A DNA stretch of 64,000 nt from an uncultured Alistipes sp. (GCF_949296715.1 NZ_CASFQD010000055.1:30846-94845), one strand, 5' to 3'. Numbered from the stretch's first letter, positions 44,731 to 53,919 are shown. The notes: generated by a model from the sequence alone, not told the origin. Numbers and translations: made by a program.

Positions 44731-44804
44731 ACCGGTTGGGCCGATATACGCCGCAGCCTCGGGCGCCTTCTGCGAAGTGCGGCGAAACGACAAACTGATT
44801 CGCG

Positions 44805-45734
44805 ATGATACTGAGCGTTAGCCGAAGAACCGATATTCCCGCCTTCTATGCGGACTGGTTTTACAACCGGATCCGGGAGGGGCAGGTGTGCGTCCGGAAT
44901 CCGATGAACCGGCATCAGGTCAGCAAAATCCGGCTATCCCCGGATGTGATTGATTGCATCGTCTTTTGGAGCAAGAATCCGGCGCCGATGCTTCCGCGTC
45001 TGGGTGAACTTGCGGACTATATGTACTATTTCCAGTTTACGGTCACTCCATACGACAGGGAGCTGGAGACGGGGCTCCCGCAGAAGGAGTCTGTGATTGA
45101 GACGTTCAGACGGCTGTCCGACCGGATCGGCCCCAAGCGGGTTATTTGGAGGTATGACCCGATTCTGTTCTCGCAAAGCATGGACGTCAGTTATCATCTG
45201 CACGGTTTTGAGGCAATCGCTAAACAGTTGGCATCCCATACCCAAACTTGCGTAATCAGTTTTGTGAATCTGTACCAGAAGACGCGGCGCAATTTAAAGG
45301 CGACAACGGCCCGTGAACCGGGCGCGGATGAAATTACCGGGTTGGCTTCGGGGCTGGCGGCCATCGCATCAAGTTATGGCATCCGGATCCAGACCTGTGC
45401 GGAGCAGATAGACTTGGAACCGATGGGCATCCGGCATGGCAGATGCATCGACCGTATGTTGATTGAGGAGTTGCTGGGGCGCAAGTTGGAGGTCGCCAAG
45501 GACAGGAACCAACGGCCGGAGTGTGGATGTGTGCAGAGTGTGGATATCGGAGCCTATGATACATGCAGCCACGGCTGTCTGTATTGCTATGCCAACACCG
45601 ATGCGAAGACGGTATATCAGAACCGGGGGTTGCATGATCCGTCATCGCCGTTGTTGATCGGCCGCATAGGAGAGGATGACATTGTAAAGGAGCGGGCGAT
45701 CCGCTCGTTTAAAGTAAACAGCCCTCTTTTCTGA
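44805..45734 (+). CDS. DUF1848 protein (radical-SAM-like)
   Basis: 309 residues. The start ILSVSRRTDIPAFYADWFYNRI and the segment CIVFWSKNP are hallmarks of DUF1848. Near the C-terminus, CGCVQS and then CSHGCLYCYAN give a Cys-x3-Cys-x2-Cys arrangement like that of radical SAM proteins, but at the C-terminal rather than the N-terminal end. It follows the helix-hairpin-helix gene by 74 bp, perhaps in the same transcript. The reaction is unknown. Confidence 0.82.
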   Translation: MILSVSRRTDIPAFYADWFYNRIREGQVCVRNPMNRHQVSKIRLSPDVIDCIVFWSKNPAPMLPRLGELADYMYYFQFTVTPYDRELETGLPQKESVIETFRRLSDRIGPKRVIWRYDPILFSQSMDVSYHLHGFEAIAKQLASHTQTCVISFVNLYQKTRRNLKATTAREPGADEITGLASGLAAIASSYGIRIQTCAEQIDLEPMGIRHGRCIDRMLIEELLGRKLEVAKDRNQRPECGCVQSVDIGAYDTCSHGCLYCYANTDAKTVYQNRGLHDPSSPLLIGRIGEDDIVKERAIRSFKVNSPLF

Positions 45735-45743
45735 TATTCAAGA

Positions 45744-46448
45744 TTATATCAGCGTCCATCCCTTGTCGGTGGCAATGGCCTGCTGCTCGGCTGAGAGTTT
45801 TGCGAGATTCTTGGATCCGATGCGGCACTCCTTGTCAGTGACACCTCGTGCCAGCGCATTGAGCAGCGACAGCAAAGATGCGACCGTCAGTTTCGGACAG
45901 CCATTCACGGCTACATCGACATGTATGCTGCCGGCAAAGGTCACCTCCTCCAGGGCCGCGCAGGAGACAAATGTCGAATCAATCTGCGACTGGACATTCG
46001 AGAAGTCCAGTACGCCGCCGATACGTTGCAGGTTTTTGCAGCCATGGAACATCTCCGATGCCGAGGTGATGAGCGAAGTGTCCAATCCGCCGATCTCGAC
46101 TAAATTCGTACATTCATAGAAGATATACATCATGTTCCCGACAAGCGAGGTATCGAGCGTCGGCACGCGCTCCAGGGCCAAACATCCGTAACACATCTGG
46201 TACATCGAATCAAACGATGCCGTATCGAATTCCGGGAATGCGACCATCGTCGTATTGTTGCGGAAGAGTTGGTATCCGTTGCGGATCTGGTTCATGCCGC
46301 TCGTGCTGTCCACAAGCGAGGCTTTGCCGACCAGCACAGCCAGCGAATCGTCCGCTGCGGCATCGACACCTTTCGTGCGAAGTGTGGCGACCAAGGTCTG
46401 ACGTACCGAGTCGAGCCTCGTAACAAGAGTAGTAAAGTCTGCAGTCAT
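45744..46448 (-). CDS. BspA-like leucine-rich-repeat protein at the end of the tail module
   Basis: 234 residues, no signal peptide. Residues about 55-165 hold short repeats with phased Cys and Leu (MYQMCYGCLALERVPTLDTS, MMYIFYECTNLVEIGGLDTS, ASEMFHGCKNLQRIGG), the BspA/DUF285-like pattern used for surface binding. The first 40 residues resemble phage structural N-termini (LVTRLDSVRQTLVATLRTKG). It lies 4 bp after the 64-residue protein gene, at the distal end of the tail genes, so it could be a host-recognition tip. Confidence 0.65.
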   Translation of the reverse strand: MTADFTTLVTRLDSVRQTLVATLRTKGVDAAADDSLAVLVGKASLVDSTSGMNQIRNGYQLFRNNTTMVAFPEFDTASFDSMYQMCYGCLALERVPTLDTSLVGNMMYIFYECTNLVEIGGLDTSLITSASEMFHGCKNLQRIGGVLDFSNVQSQIDSTFVSCAALEEVTFAGSIHVDVAVNGCPKLTVASLLSLLNALARGVTDKECRIGSKNLAKLSAEQQAIATDKGWTLI

Positions 46449-46451
46449 ATG

Positions 46452-46646
46452 CTATCCGATGATTTGTTCCAAAGCCTCCACCACACCAGCGAGTCCGAGC
46501 GAGTCGGCCATCGCTTCGACCAGATTTGCGTAACTCACGGCGGCGCCCGTACCGTTGCGGTCGATCTCTATCAGATCATTCGCGGCCAGGGTTGTTACCT
46601 TCGGTAACTGAGAGAGCGTGATGCCCTCGATGGTTGTCTCTGCCAT
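46452..46646 (-). CDS. Short phage structural-like protein
   Basis: 64 residues from ATG 46646; an in-frame extension overlaps the tail-fibre gene and was not used. The sequence (ITLSQLPKVTTLAANDLIEI ... VEALEQIIG) resembles the small head/tail proteins found beside fibre genes in Bacteroidetes prophages. It lies 5 bp after the tail-fibre gene and 3 bp before the BspA-like gene. No function is assignable. Confidence 0.6.
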   Translation of the reverse strand: MAETTIEGITLSQLPKVTTLAANDLIEIDRNGTGAAVSYANLVEAMADSLGLAGVVEALEQIIG

Positions 46647-46651
46647 AGTGT

Positions 46652-48778
46652 TTATGCTTCGTAGATTTTGAATTCGGTCATGTATTGATACGTTACGTGC
46701 CACATACACTTGTCAGGATAGATCGTAGGCACGGCCAGCAGTTGCATGACCCCGCCGTAGGTCTCGATGCGCGGGACGGGTTCGAAGCCGTAAAGGCCCC
46801 GTTTGAGAGTGGTTACGATTCCCGATTGCGGATCATCGGCCGCGAGGATCAGATTGGCGGCACTGCGGGTACGGATGGGCGAATCGTAGAGGTTCAGTAC
46901 GCTGCCGATGAAGTCGGCCGACGAGGGCAGATTGAGCCAGAAGAGGTACTCCTCATACCGCTCGCCGAGGATCACAAGGTTGAAGTTACGGTCGACGGTG
47001 TATTTGCGGGTCGCGGCATCGTAGAGCGTACCCTCTTCGTCGAGTTGTTTGAAAAGTACCTTCGAGTAGCCGCTGAAGATGCCGCTACCGACCTCCATGT
47101 GCCCATCCTCGTAGATGCGCGTTGTAGCCGTTGCCGCGTTGCGTATGCCGTCGGCTCCGGCGAAGAGCATCAACTTGCCGTGCTTCCCGGAGGCTGTTCC
47201 CTCCATCTCGGCCCCGGCCATGCCGGCCACAACCTTCGAATTGCCGGCATTCTTCACGCCGACGAATCCCGACAGCACCACGCCGCTCGTTCCGTCTATT
47301 TCGGTCGAAATATCGCGGAAGTTCTCCCGCAAATAGGCCAGATCACTCGCAGCTTCCGTTGCCTGGTTCAGCACTCCGGCAATCTCCCGACGGGCGTCAT
47401 AGTAACGCTCCAGCGCGGCGAAATCTTCGCCGATGGGGATGAACTCGGGCTCCGCCTGCGTATAGCGCTCGATGGCCGCCACAGCCGCCAGAAAAGCCTC
47501 TTCGTAGGGCGTCCACTCGTCGTTCAACAGTCGGACGACACGTCGTTGCCCGTTTGCGGTGAGCACCTTGCCGTTGACGAAGCGATAACCCTCCGTACTG
47601 ATGCGTATGAGCGCCTCGGCACGGAGTTGTTCATACTCGTTGCGGATATCCTGTCCGCGTTCGCGCAGAAAGGATTTCTCGACGGATGAAACGCAGGCAT
47701 CGGAGTTGATCTGCCGCAGTACCTCCTGCGTCTCCGAAATGCTTTGCAGCAACGTATCGAAGTCGGTGCCGCTGCCGGGCTTCGCCGGATCGATGCGTCC
47801 GAGACGCAATATGCCATCGCGGAACGAAACCCCGTAGCCGGTTGTGCGGTTGAAGAGCTGCATCTCGCCCGTGGCGGAATCGAACCACGAGTCGCCCGTG
47901 CGGTCGGATAGAAAACCAGTGAGATAGATATTTTTCAGATAGGCCGAATAGCCGGTCATGTCGAGTCCGTGCGCCGCAAGGTTCGAGAGGTCCCCGAATT
48001 GTGCGGCAATGTTCTCCGTGCGGATCCTCCAGTCGTTCATACCGACCAGAAAGCGCATGTAGGTGCGGGTCTCATAGCGGGAGGTCTGACGTTCTGGATT
48101 GGAGGTGCTGCCGAATGCCACGAAGTGCATCGCCACCTGCGGATGGACGGGATAACCGTCGCGTAACTCGTAGCGCCATTCGCTGTAATTTATCGGGTCG
48201 AGGCACTCCACAAGACGAAAGTAGCAGGTTGTGAAGCCGGCATAGGTGCGATTGCCGAACGAGTCGTCCGAATCGACAGTATTGTCTGTTACGTCGTCTG
48301 TCGCGGCATTCAGAAAGATGCCCATGCAGAGGTCGTTTTCGCGGAGCGTGCCGACTTCGCCCTCCTCCAGTTTGACAGTCAGCGTACAGACCTCCCCGGC
48401 AACCGCTGCGACAATGCCGCATCCCGGAGCCGACCACTTGTCGCCGACGAGCGTCTCGACCCGGTTGTAACGATATTCGGGAACCTCGAGAAACTCCTCC
48501 AGATGCAGCCGTCGCAAATAGGTGTCACCCATGACGGAGAGGTCACCCGTGATTGCGCCGCCTTTTTTGTCCAGCTTTTTCTCCAGTTCACCGGTCAGGC
48601 CCGACACATCGGCAAGGGCATGGATATGCTGCTTGGAAGCCATTACACTCTTAATCTCCTTGCCCGAGACCTTCATCGACGCCTCGGCCGACGGCACATC
48701 GACGATGAACTCGAACTTGTCGAATTCATCCAACTGCCCCGCGGCACTCGTCAGATCTTTGATGCGGATGTCGGTCAT
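46652..48778 (-). CDS. Phage tail-fibre or baseplate protein
   Basis: 708 residues. The N-terminal MTDIRIKDLTSAAGQLDEFD and the following KKGGAITGDLSVMGDTYLRRL resemble phage fibre attachment regions, in which a hydrophobic strand and a trimerising repeat alternate. The middle has many short beta strands; a helical part (about 365-480) follows, and the C-terminus is a beta-rich tip. It probably binds host glycans or proteins. The TIR gene starts 132 bp upstream in the opposite direction, so this gene now needs its own promoter; a weak TACTTTCG lies about 15 bp before its ATG. Confidence 0.7.
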   Translation of the reverse strand: MTDIRIKDLTSAAGQLDEFDKFEFIVDVPSAEASMKVSGKEIKSVMASKQHIHALADVSGLTGELEKKLDKKGGAITGDLSVMGDTYLRRLHLEEFLEVPEYRYNRVETLVGDKWSAPGCGIVAAVAGEVCTLTVKLEEGEVGTLRENDLCMGIFLNAATDDVTDNTVDSDDSFGNRTYAGFTTCYFRLVECLDPINYSEWRYELRDGYPVHPQVAMHFVAFGSTSNPERQTSRYETRTYMRFLVGMNDWRIRTENIAAQFGDLSNLAAHGLDMTGYSAYLKNIYLTGFLSDRTGDSWFDSATGEMQLFNRTTGYGVSFRDGILRLGRIDPAKPGSGTDFDTLLQSISETQEVLRQINSDACVSSVEKSFLRERGQDIRNEYEQLRAEALIRISTEGYRFVNGKVLTANGQRRVVRLLNDEWTPYEEAFLAAVAAIERYTQAEPEFIPIGEDFAALERYYDARREIAGVLNQATEAASDLAYLRENFRDISTEIDGTSGVVLSGFVGVKNAGNSKVVAGMAGAEMEGTASGKHGKLMLFAGADGIRNAATATTRIYEDGHMEVGSGIFSGYSKVLFKQLDEEGTLYDAATRKYTVDRNFNLVILGERYEEYLFWLNLPSSADFIGSVLNLYDSPIRTRSAANLILAADDPQSGIVTTLKRGLYGFEPVPRIETYGGVMQLLAVPTIYPDKCMWHVTYQYMTEFKIYEA

Positions 48779-48853
48779 ACAAGACGAAAGTATATCACTT
48801 GTGAATATTTCGATTAGGACTATGACTCAATTAAATAATTATAAGCCTATTAA

Positions 48854-48884
48854 TTTGATTTATATATGATATAATGTATATTTG
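48854..48884 (+). promoter_or_regulatory. Promoter of the TIR-domain gene
   Basis: TTTG (48854-48857), 19 bp, TATATTTG (48877-48884): a perfect Bacteroidetes promoter. Transcription would start about 20 bp before ATG 48911. Confidence 0.8.
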
Positions 48885-48910
48885 TTTTTTTGAAAAACAT
48901 AATAATAATT

Positions 48911-50815
48911 ATGGCACACATTTTTATTAGTTACAAAAGAAAAAATAAAGAACGTGTATACAGTTTAATAAAAAAAATTGAATCTAACACAGGCGTGAAA
49001 TGTTGGGTTGACCTTGATGGAATAGAGAGTAGCGTCCAATTCGCATCAAAAATCTGTGCTGCAATAGATAATGCTGAAGTTATTCTTTTTATGCACTCGT
49101 CTGAGCACCTATTAATCGATTTTGAGAATGACTGGACAATCAAAGAGTTAAATTATGCTCATGCAAGAAAAAAAAGTATTATTCTTGTTAAATTAGACAA
49201 TTCTCCATTAGAAAACATTTTCCTTATGGAGTATGGATCCAAAAATAATATCGACTCTAATGATCCGCTACAAGTAGAAAAATTAATCTTGGACTTGCGC
49301 CATATATTTAATTTACCTCAAAACAAAGTAAATATTAAAGATATCGTAAATACAATCAAATTAAAAATAATTGTAGATGAAACATGTAATATATTTTTAG
49401 ATGGAGTAAAACAGAAAAAAGCTTCAAAAGGTATACCCACATATATTGATAATATCAAAAGAAATAGTGATTACACATTAACATTTATATCGCTTGCATA
49501 CAAAGGAAGCCAGATAATTCGGGAAATACATACTAACAGCTTACAAGAATATGAGACTATTACAATATCATTTGCTGAAGTAAGACGCCAACAAAAGGAT
49601 CAGGTCCAAAAACAACGAGAAGAAAATCGCAAGAAGAAATCTGAGCATAGAGAAAAAGAAGGTATATTAAAACAAGTAGTTAATACATATGATTCATATT
49701 CCGAGATTAAAAGTGGAATGATTGTAGTTTATCTCAATAACAAAGTAGGCTTTGTGGATAAAAGAGGATTTGAAATAATCCCATGCAAATATGAGAATGC
49801 AACGTTTTTTCAAGGAGAGTTTGCATCTGTCTCTATATCTAACAAATGGGGAATAATCAATAAGGAAGGCAAAGAGATCGTTCAAATATTCAGCGACTCA
49901 CCATGCTGGATGTCATTTGATGGTATTCATTATATATCCTCAAAAAACGGCCGTTATACTATTTCCAGTATAAATGATAGTATTCCTTCTACTTTCCCAT
50001 ATTCAGCCATTAAACTACTTAAGGATTTTCCATATTATATTGTAAAAATTGACAGCATCTGGTATATAGTGAATGAGAAGGGGGAACCTGCCATATTAAA
50101 TAATAATGCAATGGCTATAAATGGATGCCGTAATTATTACATATCAACCTTTATAAAATCATCTGATATTATGGAAATATGTTGTCCTCCATTGATTGTA
50201 CAAGATACTCAATCAAGAAGATTTGGTTATTACAATAAAAGATTAGAACAAACTATCCCATATATTGATGAAGGATCAGATAGAAGTTCTTTTCGTGATG
50301 ATATAGTAATAACTAAGACGAATGGCAAAATGGCATTGGTAAATATAGAAAATGGTAGTTATGTTATTCCCCCTATATATGACAATATATATCATTATTA
50401 TTTTGACGATGGAATAGATCGTTTCCGTATATCAAATAGCTCTTCTAATGCTTTTTGTACATATCATTTTCAGGATGGAAACTATATAGCAGATAATGAC
50501 ACCTACAATGATTATCATAGAATAGGTGGTCAACAAGGGATATGTAATATAAACGGAGAGATTATTATTCCTATGTATTTTCAATTAATAACAATAGAGG
50601 ACTATAAGAAACAACCTTTTTTTATATGTTATCAACTGGACAATTTAGTTATTTCGTATCTACCATCTCATTATTCTAACGCTACCATGAGCATTAAACA
50701 TACATTCGACAAAGAAAGATCTAAAGTTTATATCTATTCAATTCATGGTGATTTATTAAAGATTGTCGCCTATAGTAACTATGAGGATATAAGGAGCATA
50801 ATGAACGAGCTCTAA
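48911..50815 (+). CDS. TIR-domain protein with WG-like repeats, AT-rich insertion in the tail module
   Basis: 634 residues from ATG 48911, just after the promoter; a TTG 21 bp upstream is a poorer start. Residues 1-130 are a TIR domain: HIFISYKRK strand, BB-loop-like WVDLDGIESS (32-41), and DWTIKELNYA with Glu79 at the position of the catalytic Glu of TIR NADases. Residues about 148-222 form a small beta domain, 222-252 a basic coiled coil, and from 275 on WG-like repeats (VGFVDKRGFEIIP, KWGIINKEGKEI) recur to the end. Base composition is about 30% GC by eye, against about 60% around it. It is transcribed against the phage genes. A TIR effector with a repeat sensor fits anti-phage defence; unproven. 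Confidence 0.85.
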   Translation: MAHIFISYKRKNKERVYSLIKKIESNTGVKCWVDLDGIESSVQFASKICAAIDNAEVILFMHSSEHLLIDFENDWTIKELNYAHARKKSIILVKLDNSPLENIFLMEYGSKNNIDSNDPLQVEKLILDLRHIFNLPQNKVNIKDIVNTIKLKIIVDETCNIFLDGVKQKKASKGIPTYIDNIKRNSDYTLTFISLAYKGSQIIREIHTNSLQEYETITISFAEVRRQQKDQVQKQREENRKKKSEHREKEGILKQVVNTYDSYSEIKSGMIVVYLNNKVGFVDKRGFEIIPCKYENATFFQGEFASVSISNKWGIINKEGKEIVQIFSDSPCWMSFDGIHYISSKNGRYTISSINDSIPSTFPYSAIKLLKDFPYYIVKIDSIWYIVNEKGEPAILNNNAMAINGCRNYYISTFIKSSDIMEICCPPLIVQDTQSRRFGYYNKRLEQTIPYIDEGSDRSSFRDDIVITKTNGKMALVNIENGSYVIPPIYDNIYHYYFDDGIDRFRISNSSSNAFCTYHFQDGNYIADNDTYNDYHRIGGQQGICNINGEIIIPMYFQLITIEDYKKQPFFICYQLDNLVISYLPSHYSNATMSIKHTFDKERSKVYIYSIHGDLLKIVAYSNYEDIRSIMNEL

Positions 50816-50827
50816 TTATCAATATAT

Positions 50828-53122
50828 TTACCCGCCCAACACCTCTGACTTGAAGTTCTCCTTGCCGAGAACATAAACCAGATCACGACCCTTGGCAGTC
50901 AGTTGACCGCCAAGGGTTATTTGTATCTGCTGTGCAGCTCCGGCTGTTGGGAGCATTGACTGCAATCTCGACAGCGGGGCGATGACCTCGGGGTCGGTGC
51001 GGACATTGGGGTTGTCGCCGACCATGGCGTAGGTAGGTCCGTAGGCCAGACCTCCGTTCGCAAGTGCCGGGACGCTGTCGCCGGCGTTCTTGTTGATGAG
51101 TGCCGTCATCACGGCTGCGGCCGCCACCATCGCCGCACCGATGGCGATTGCAGCCCAGGGATTCCACAGCACCGACCGCAACGCCGACTTGAAGGCCAGA
51201 ATCATCACGCCGAACTCGATGAGCTGCGTACCGATGTTCTTCAGGAAGGATGCGAACTGCGTCAGAATCGCCTTCATCAACCCGCCGAATCCAAGATCTC
51301 CGGTGATGACCTGCCCGATGGCTTCGGCTGCTGCCACGATGCTGTCGGCCATGAACTTCGAGACCTGCTGGTCGAAACGCTGCATCACCTCGGCGATGGC
51401 ACCGTGTACATGTTCGAGCGCCGCGGAGAACGACCATCCGCGGGCCGTCAGCGCCGTGGTGTAGTTGTCGACCATTGCCACCGTATCGAGAAGATTCTGA
51501 CCGAGATGGCTCTCCGTGTCGTCGGCCCACCCGTAAAGGCCTTCGCGGACCGAAGCGAACAGGAGCTGCATCTGCCGTGACCAGTCGCTCGCTACGGGTG
51601 CTAGATTGGTCATCTTCAACTCTAGTGCGGGCAATTCGAGTTCCACACCTTCGGGGAGCAGCGACCCGAAGGTCGGTCGGGCCAGTTGCTCGGGTGTAAG
51701 GTTTTGGATTCGCTGCAACTCTTCGCGCAGACGGGCAATCTCGACATTTGCCGCAGCAATATCTTCGAGCGTCGATTCGGGCAGGAGTTTGCGCTTTTCA
51801 AGCTCCTCTATCTGCTTCTGTAGTCGTCCGATGATGCCCGTCGTCCGTTCCGTACCGTCTGCTGCCGCATTCATCGAGGCCATCAGTTCCTCGGTCTGTT
51901 GCCGGGCCTGCTCCGTGATGCGGTCCATCTCTGCCTGCGCATCGGCCGCCTTCTTCTCCGCTTCGCGCTTCTTCTCGATGGCAGCTGCCAGCAATTCATA
52001 CTCCCTGCGCAATGGAGCCAGCTGCGACTCGTCGGGAACTTTCTGGATGGTAAATCCAGCCACCAGACCGCCGAAGTTGGGCACAAGCCGCGTGCGGGTC
52101 GTTTCGTCGATGACGGCTTTCTGCCGGGCAAGGTTGTCGCGGAGTTTGCGTTCGAGTTCTTCGAGCGAGTCGCTCTCGGCCATCTCGTCGATCATCTTCT
52201 GCTTCTCGATACGGGCATATGCAAAGGCCGCACCCAGAGCGACGATTGCCGCAACAACGAGTCCTACGGGTGAAAGCAGAGCGGTCAGTCCGGCCGAAAG
52301 CATCGGCAGTACCTTGATGACGGCTCCGATTCCGAGCGACAGCGGTCCGATGGCTGCAGCCAGTCCCGCCACGACGACCAACACCTGCTTCATGGCGGGC
52401 GAGAGCGACTGCAGCATCTGCACGACGACGGTCAGCGCCCGGGTTACCTTCGTGGCAAAGGGCATCATCGCGGCGCCGATCTGTTCGAGAAAATCGCCCC
52501 AGGCGTTGTTCAACTGGCGCAACGGTCCGAGTGCCGTCTGTGCGGCACTTTCGGCGAATCCTTTGTAGTTCTCGAGGATGAAGTCCACGGCCTCGCCGTT
52601 CTTCAGTTGCTCGACGGTCAGTTCCTTCAATTTCGGGATGCTTTCACCCAGTTCGCCGGTCAGACCGCCGAAGGTCTTGGCGAGATTCTTCACGGCGCTG
52701 TCGAGCGTCATTCCCGTAGCGGCGGACAACTGCGCCGAGGCTTCGATCACCCGACCGATCTGCTCCCCGGTCATTCCCAGCGAAGCCAGATAGGCCTGCT
52801 GTCCGATGACCACCTCGTCGCCCAGCACGGAGCGCGACTGCAATTCGGCCGCCTGCGCGATAAGCCGTTGCTGGATGTCCGTGCGCCCCTTGAGTGCCGT
52901 GAGCAGACGCTGCTCGGCCTGCTGCTGCGTATCGGCATTCTTCAATGCCACGGCCCCGAGTGCAGCAAGCGGCGCCGTGAGTTTCACGGAGAGGGACTTG
53001 CCGAGCGAGGTCAGCCGCTTTTCGAGCGAGCCGAGGTCGCGTTCGACCTGCTGCGCCTTCTGCTGGAACTCGTAGGAGTCGGCTCCGATCTTGATAAGGA
53101 GGTCGGCGATTCTTCGGGACAT
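50828..53122 (-). CDS. Phage tail tape-measure protein
   Basis: 764 residues from ATG 53122. It sets tail length and helps DNA passage. The N-terminus (IADLLIKIGADSYEFQQKAQQVERDL) is typical, followed by the KLTAPLAALGAVALKNA tape-measure core, hydrophobic stretches (about 265-320 and 650-690, GLVVAAIVALGAAFAY and WAAIAIGAAMVAAAAVM) and a long coiled coil (about 380-480). The end (IQITLGGQLTAKGRDLVYVL) is normal for Bacteroidetes phages. It converges on the TIR gene, with 12 bp between the stops. Confidence 0.88.
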   Translation of the reverse strand: MSRRIADLLIKIGADSYEFQQKAQQVERDLGSLEKRLTSLGKSLSVKLTAPLAALGAVALKNADTQQQAEQRLLTALKGRTDIQQRLIAQAAELQSRSVLGDEVVIGQQAYLASLGMTGEQIGRVIEASAQLSAATGMTLDSAVKNLAKTFGGLTGELGESIPKLKELTVEQLKNGEAVDFILENYKGFAESAAQTALGPLRQLNNAWGDFLEQIGAAMMPFATKVTRALTVVVQMLQSLSPAMKQVLVVVAGLAAAIGPLSLGIGAVIKVLPMLSAGLTALLSPVGLVVAAIVALGAAFAYARIEKQKMIDEMAESDSLEELERKLRDNLARQKAVIDETTRTRLVPNFGGLVAGFTIQKVPDESQLAPLRREYELLAAAIEKKREAEKKAADAQAEMDRITEQARQQTEELMASMNAAADGTERTTGIIGRLQKQIEELEKRKLLPESTLEDIAAANVEIARLREELQRIQNLTPEQLARPTFGSLLPEGVELELPALELKMTNLAPVASDWSRQMQLLFASVREGLYGWADDTESHLGQNLLDTVAMVDNYTTALTARGWSFSAALEHVHGAIAEVMQRFDQQVSKFMADSIVAAAEAIGQVITGDLGFGGLMKAILTQFASFLKNIGTQLIEFGVMILAFKSALRSVLWNPWAAIAIGAAMVAAAAVMTALINKNAGDSVPALANGGLAYGPTYAMVGDNPNVRTDPEVIAPLSRLQSMLPTAGAAQQIQITLGGQLTAKGRDLVYVLGKENFKSEVLGG

Positions 53123-53129
53123 GGTGGGT

Positions 53130-53537
53130 CTATGGTTTGTGTTGGATGAAGAGTGTCCATCCGGCTTCGACATCGGACATCACGGCTTCGCGGCCGTTCT
53201 CCATGCGGCTCATCGCCGCCACAACGGCGAGCATGGTCGCCCGGTCGTGCGTGTCGAGCGGTTCGTCCGCATCGACGCCGGACCACGTGGCGACGCAGCG
53301 GATGTAGTTTTCGGTATGATTCTCCACCGGCGGAGCGTAGCGTGCGATCATCTGCCGCAGGGTGCCATATCCCCGACGACGGTAGGAGTCCAGCAGCACG
53401 AACATCGCACGGTAACCCCACGCCATCGTCTCGAACTGTTTGAAGGCTGCGTCGCGCGAAGGTGTCACCTCGCCCAGATAGCGGGTCTTCGAACGGCGGA
53501 TATTGCCCGGATTGCGGTTGCGTAGTCCTCGTGTCAT
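53130..53537 (-). CDS. P5-like phage structural/lysis protein
   Basis: 135 residues. The sequence GLRNRNPGNIRRS ... GYRAMFVLLDSYRRRGYGTLRQMIARYAPPVENHTENYI matches proteins commonly labelled structural protein P5, thought to be peptidoglycan-degrading or virion-associated. It begins 1 bp from the stop of the holin-like gene and ends 7 bp before the tape-measure gene, giving a lysis-type pair in the tail module. Enzymatic activity is not proven. Confidence 0.75.
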   Translation of the reverse strand: MTRGLRNRNPGNIRRSKTRYLGEVTPSRDAAFKQFETMAWGYRAMFVLLDSYRRRGYGTLRQMIARYAPPVENHTENYIRCVATWSGVDADEPLDTHDRATMLAVVAAMSRMENGREAVMSDVEAGWTLFIQHKP

Positions 53538-53538
53538 C

Positions 53539-53916
53539 TTACGGTCGTTTCGGTTCTGCGGTATCGTGTTCTTTGCGCCGCCGCTCCATCTCGGCCCGCT
53601 TGATCAGCACGGGACAGTGTTCGGGCGGCGTGTCGCACTTGTAGGCCTGACGGATGATGATGCGGCTGCGGTCGATCTCCACATCCTTGTGCTCGATGAT
53701 GATTTCGAGTTTGTCGACCTTCTCTTCGAGTTTCTCCACGCGGCCGTCCAGCCGTGTGATCTGCTCGGATTGGATGGCCACGATCTTCTTGGTGTTCTCC
53801 AACTCCGCCGAGTCGGCTTCGGCCGAGGCCTTGCGCCGTTTCGAGCGGAAGAAGAGAATGGTGCCGGCCAGTCCGCTGGCCAGCACGAAGTTCAGAATAA
53901 GGCTCAGTGTTTCCAT
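53539..53916 (-). CDS. Holin-like membrane protein with coiled coil
   Basis: 125 residues. One transmembrane helix (about 5-22, LSILNFVLASGLAGTILFF region) is followed by a basic turn (RSKRRKAS) and a heptad-rich coiled coil (about 35-85, EQITRLDGRVEKLEEKVDKLE), then a Cys-containing tail. This layout occurs for phage holins and spanin-like proteins; position next to the P5-like gene supports a lysis role. No family is certain. Confidence 0.55.
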   Translation of the reverse strand: METLSLILNFVLASGLAGTILFFRSKRRKASAEADSAELENTKKIVAIQSEQITRLDGRVEKLEEKVDKLEIIIEHKDVEIDRSRIIIRQAYKCDTPPEHCPVLIKRAEMERRRKEHDTAEPKRP

Positions 53917-53919
53917 GAT

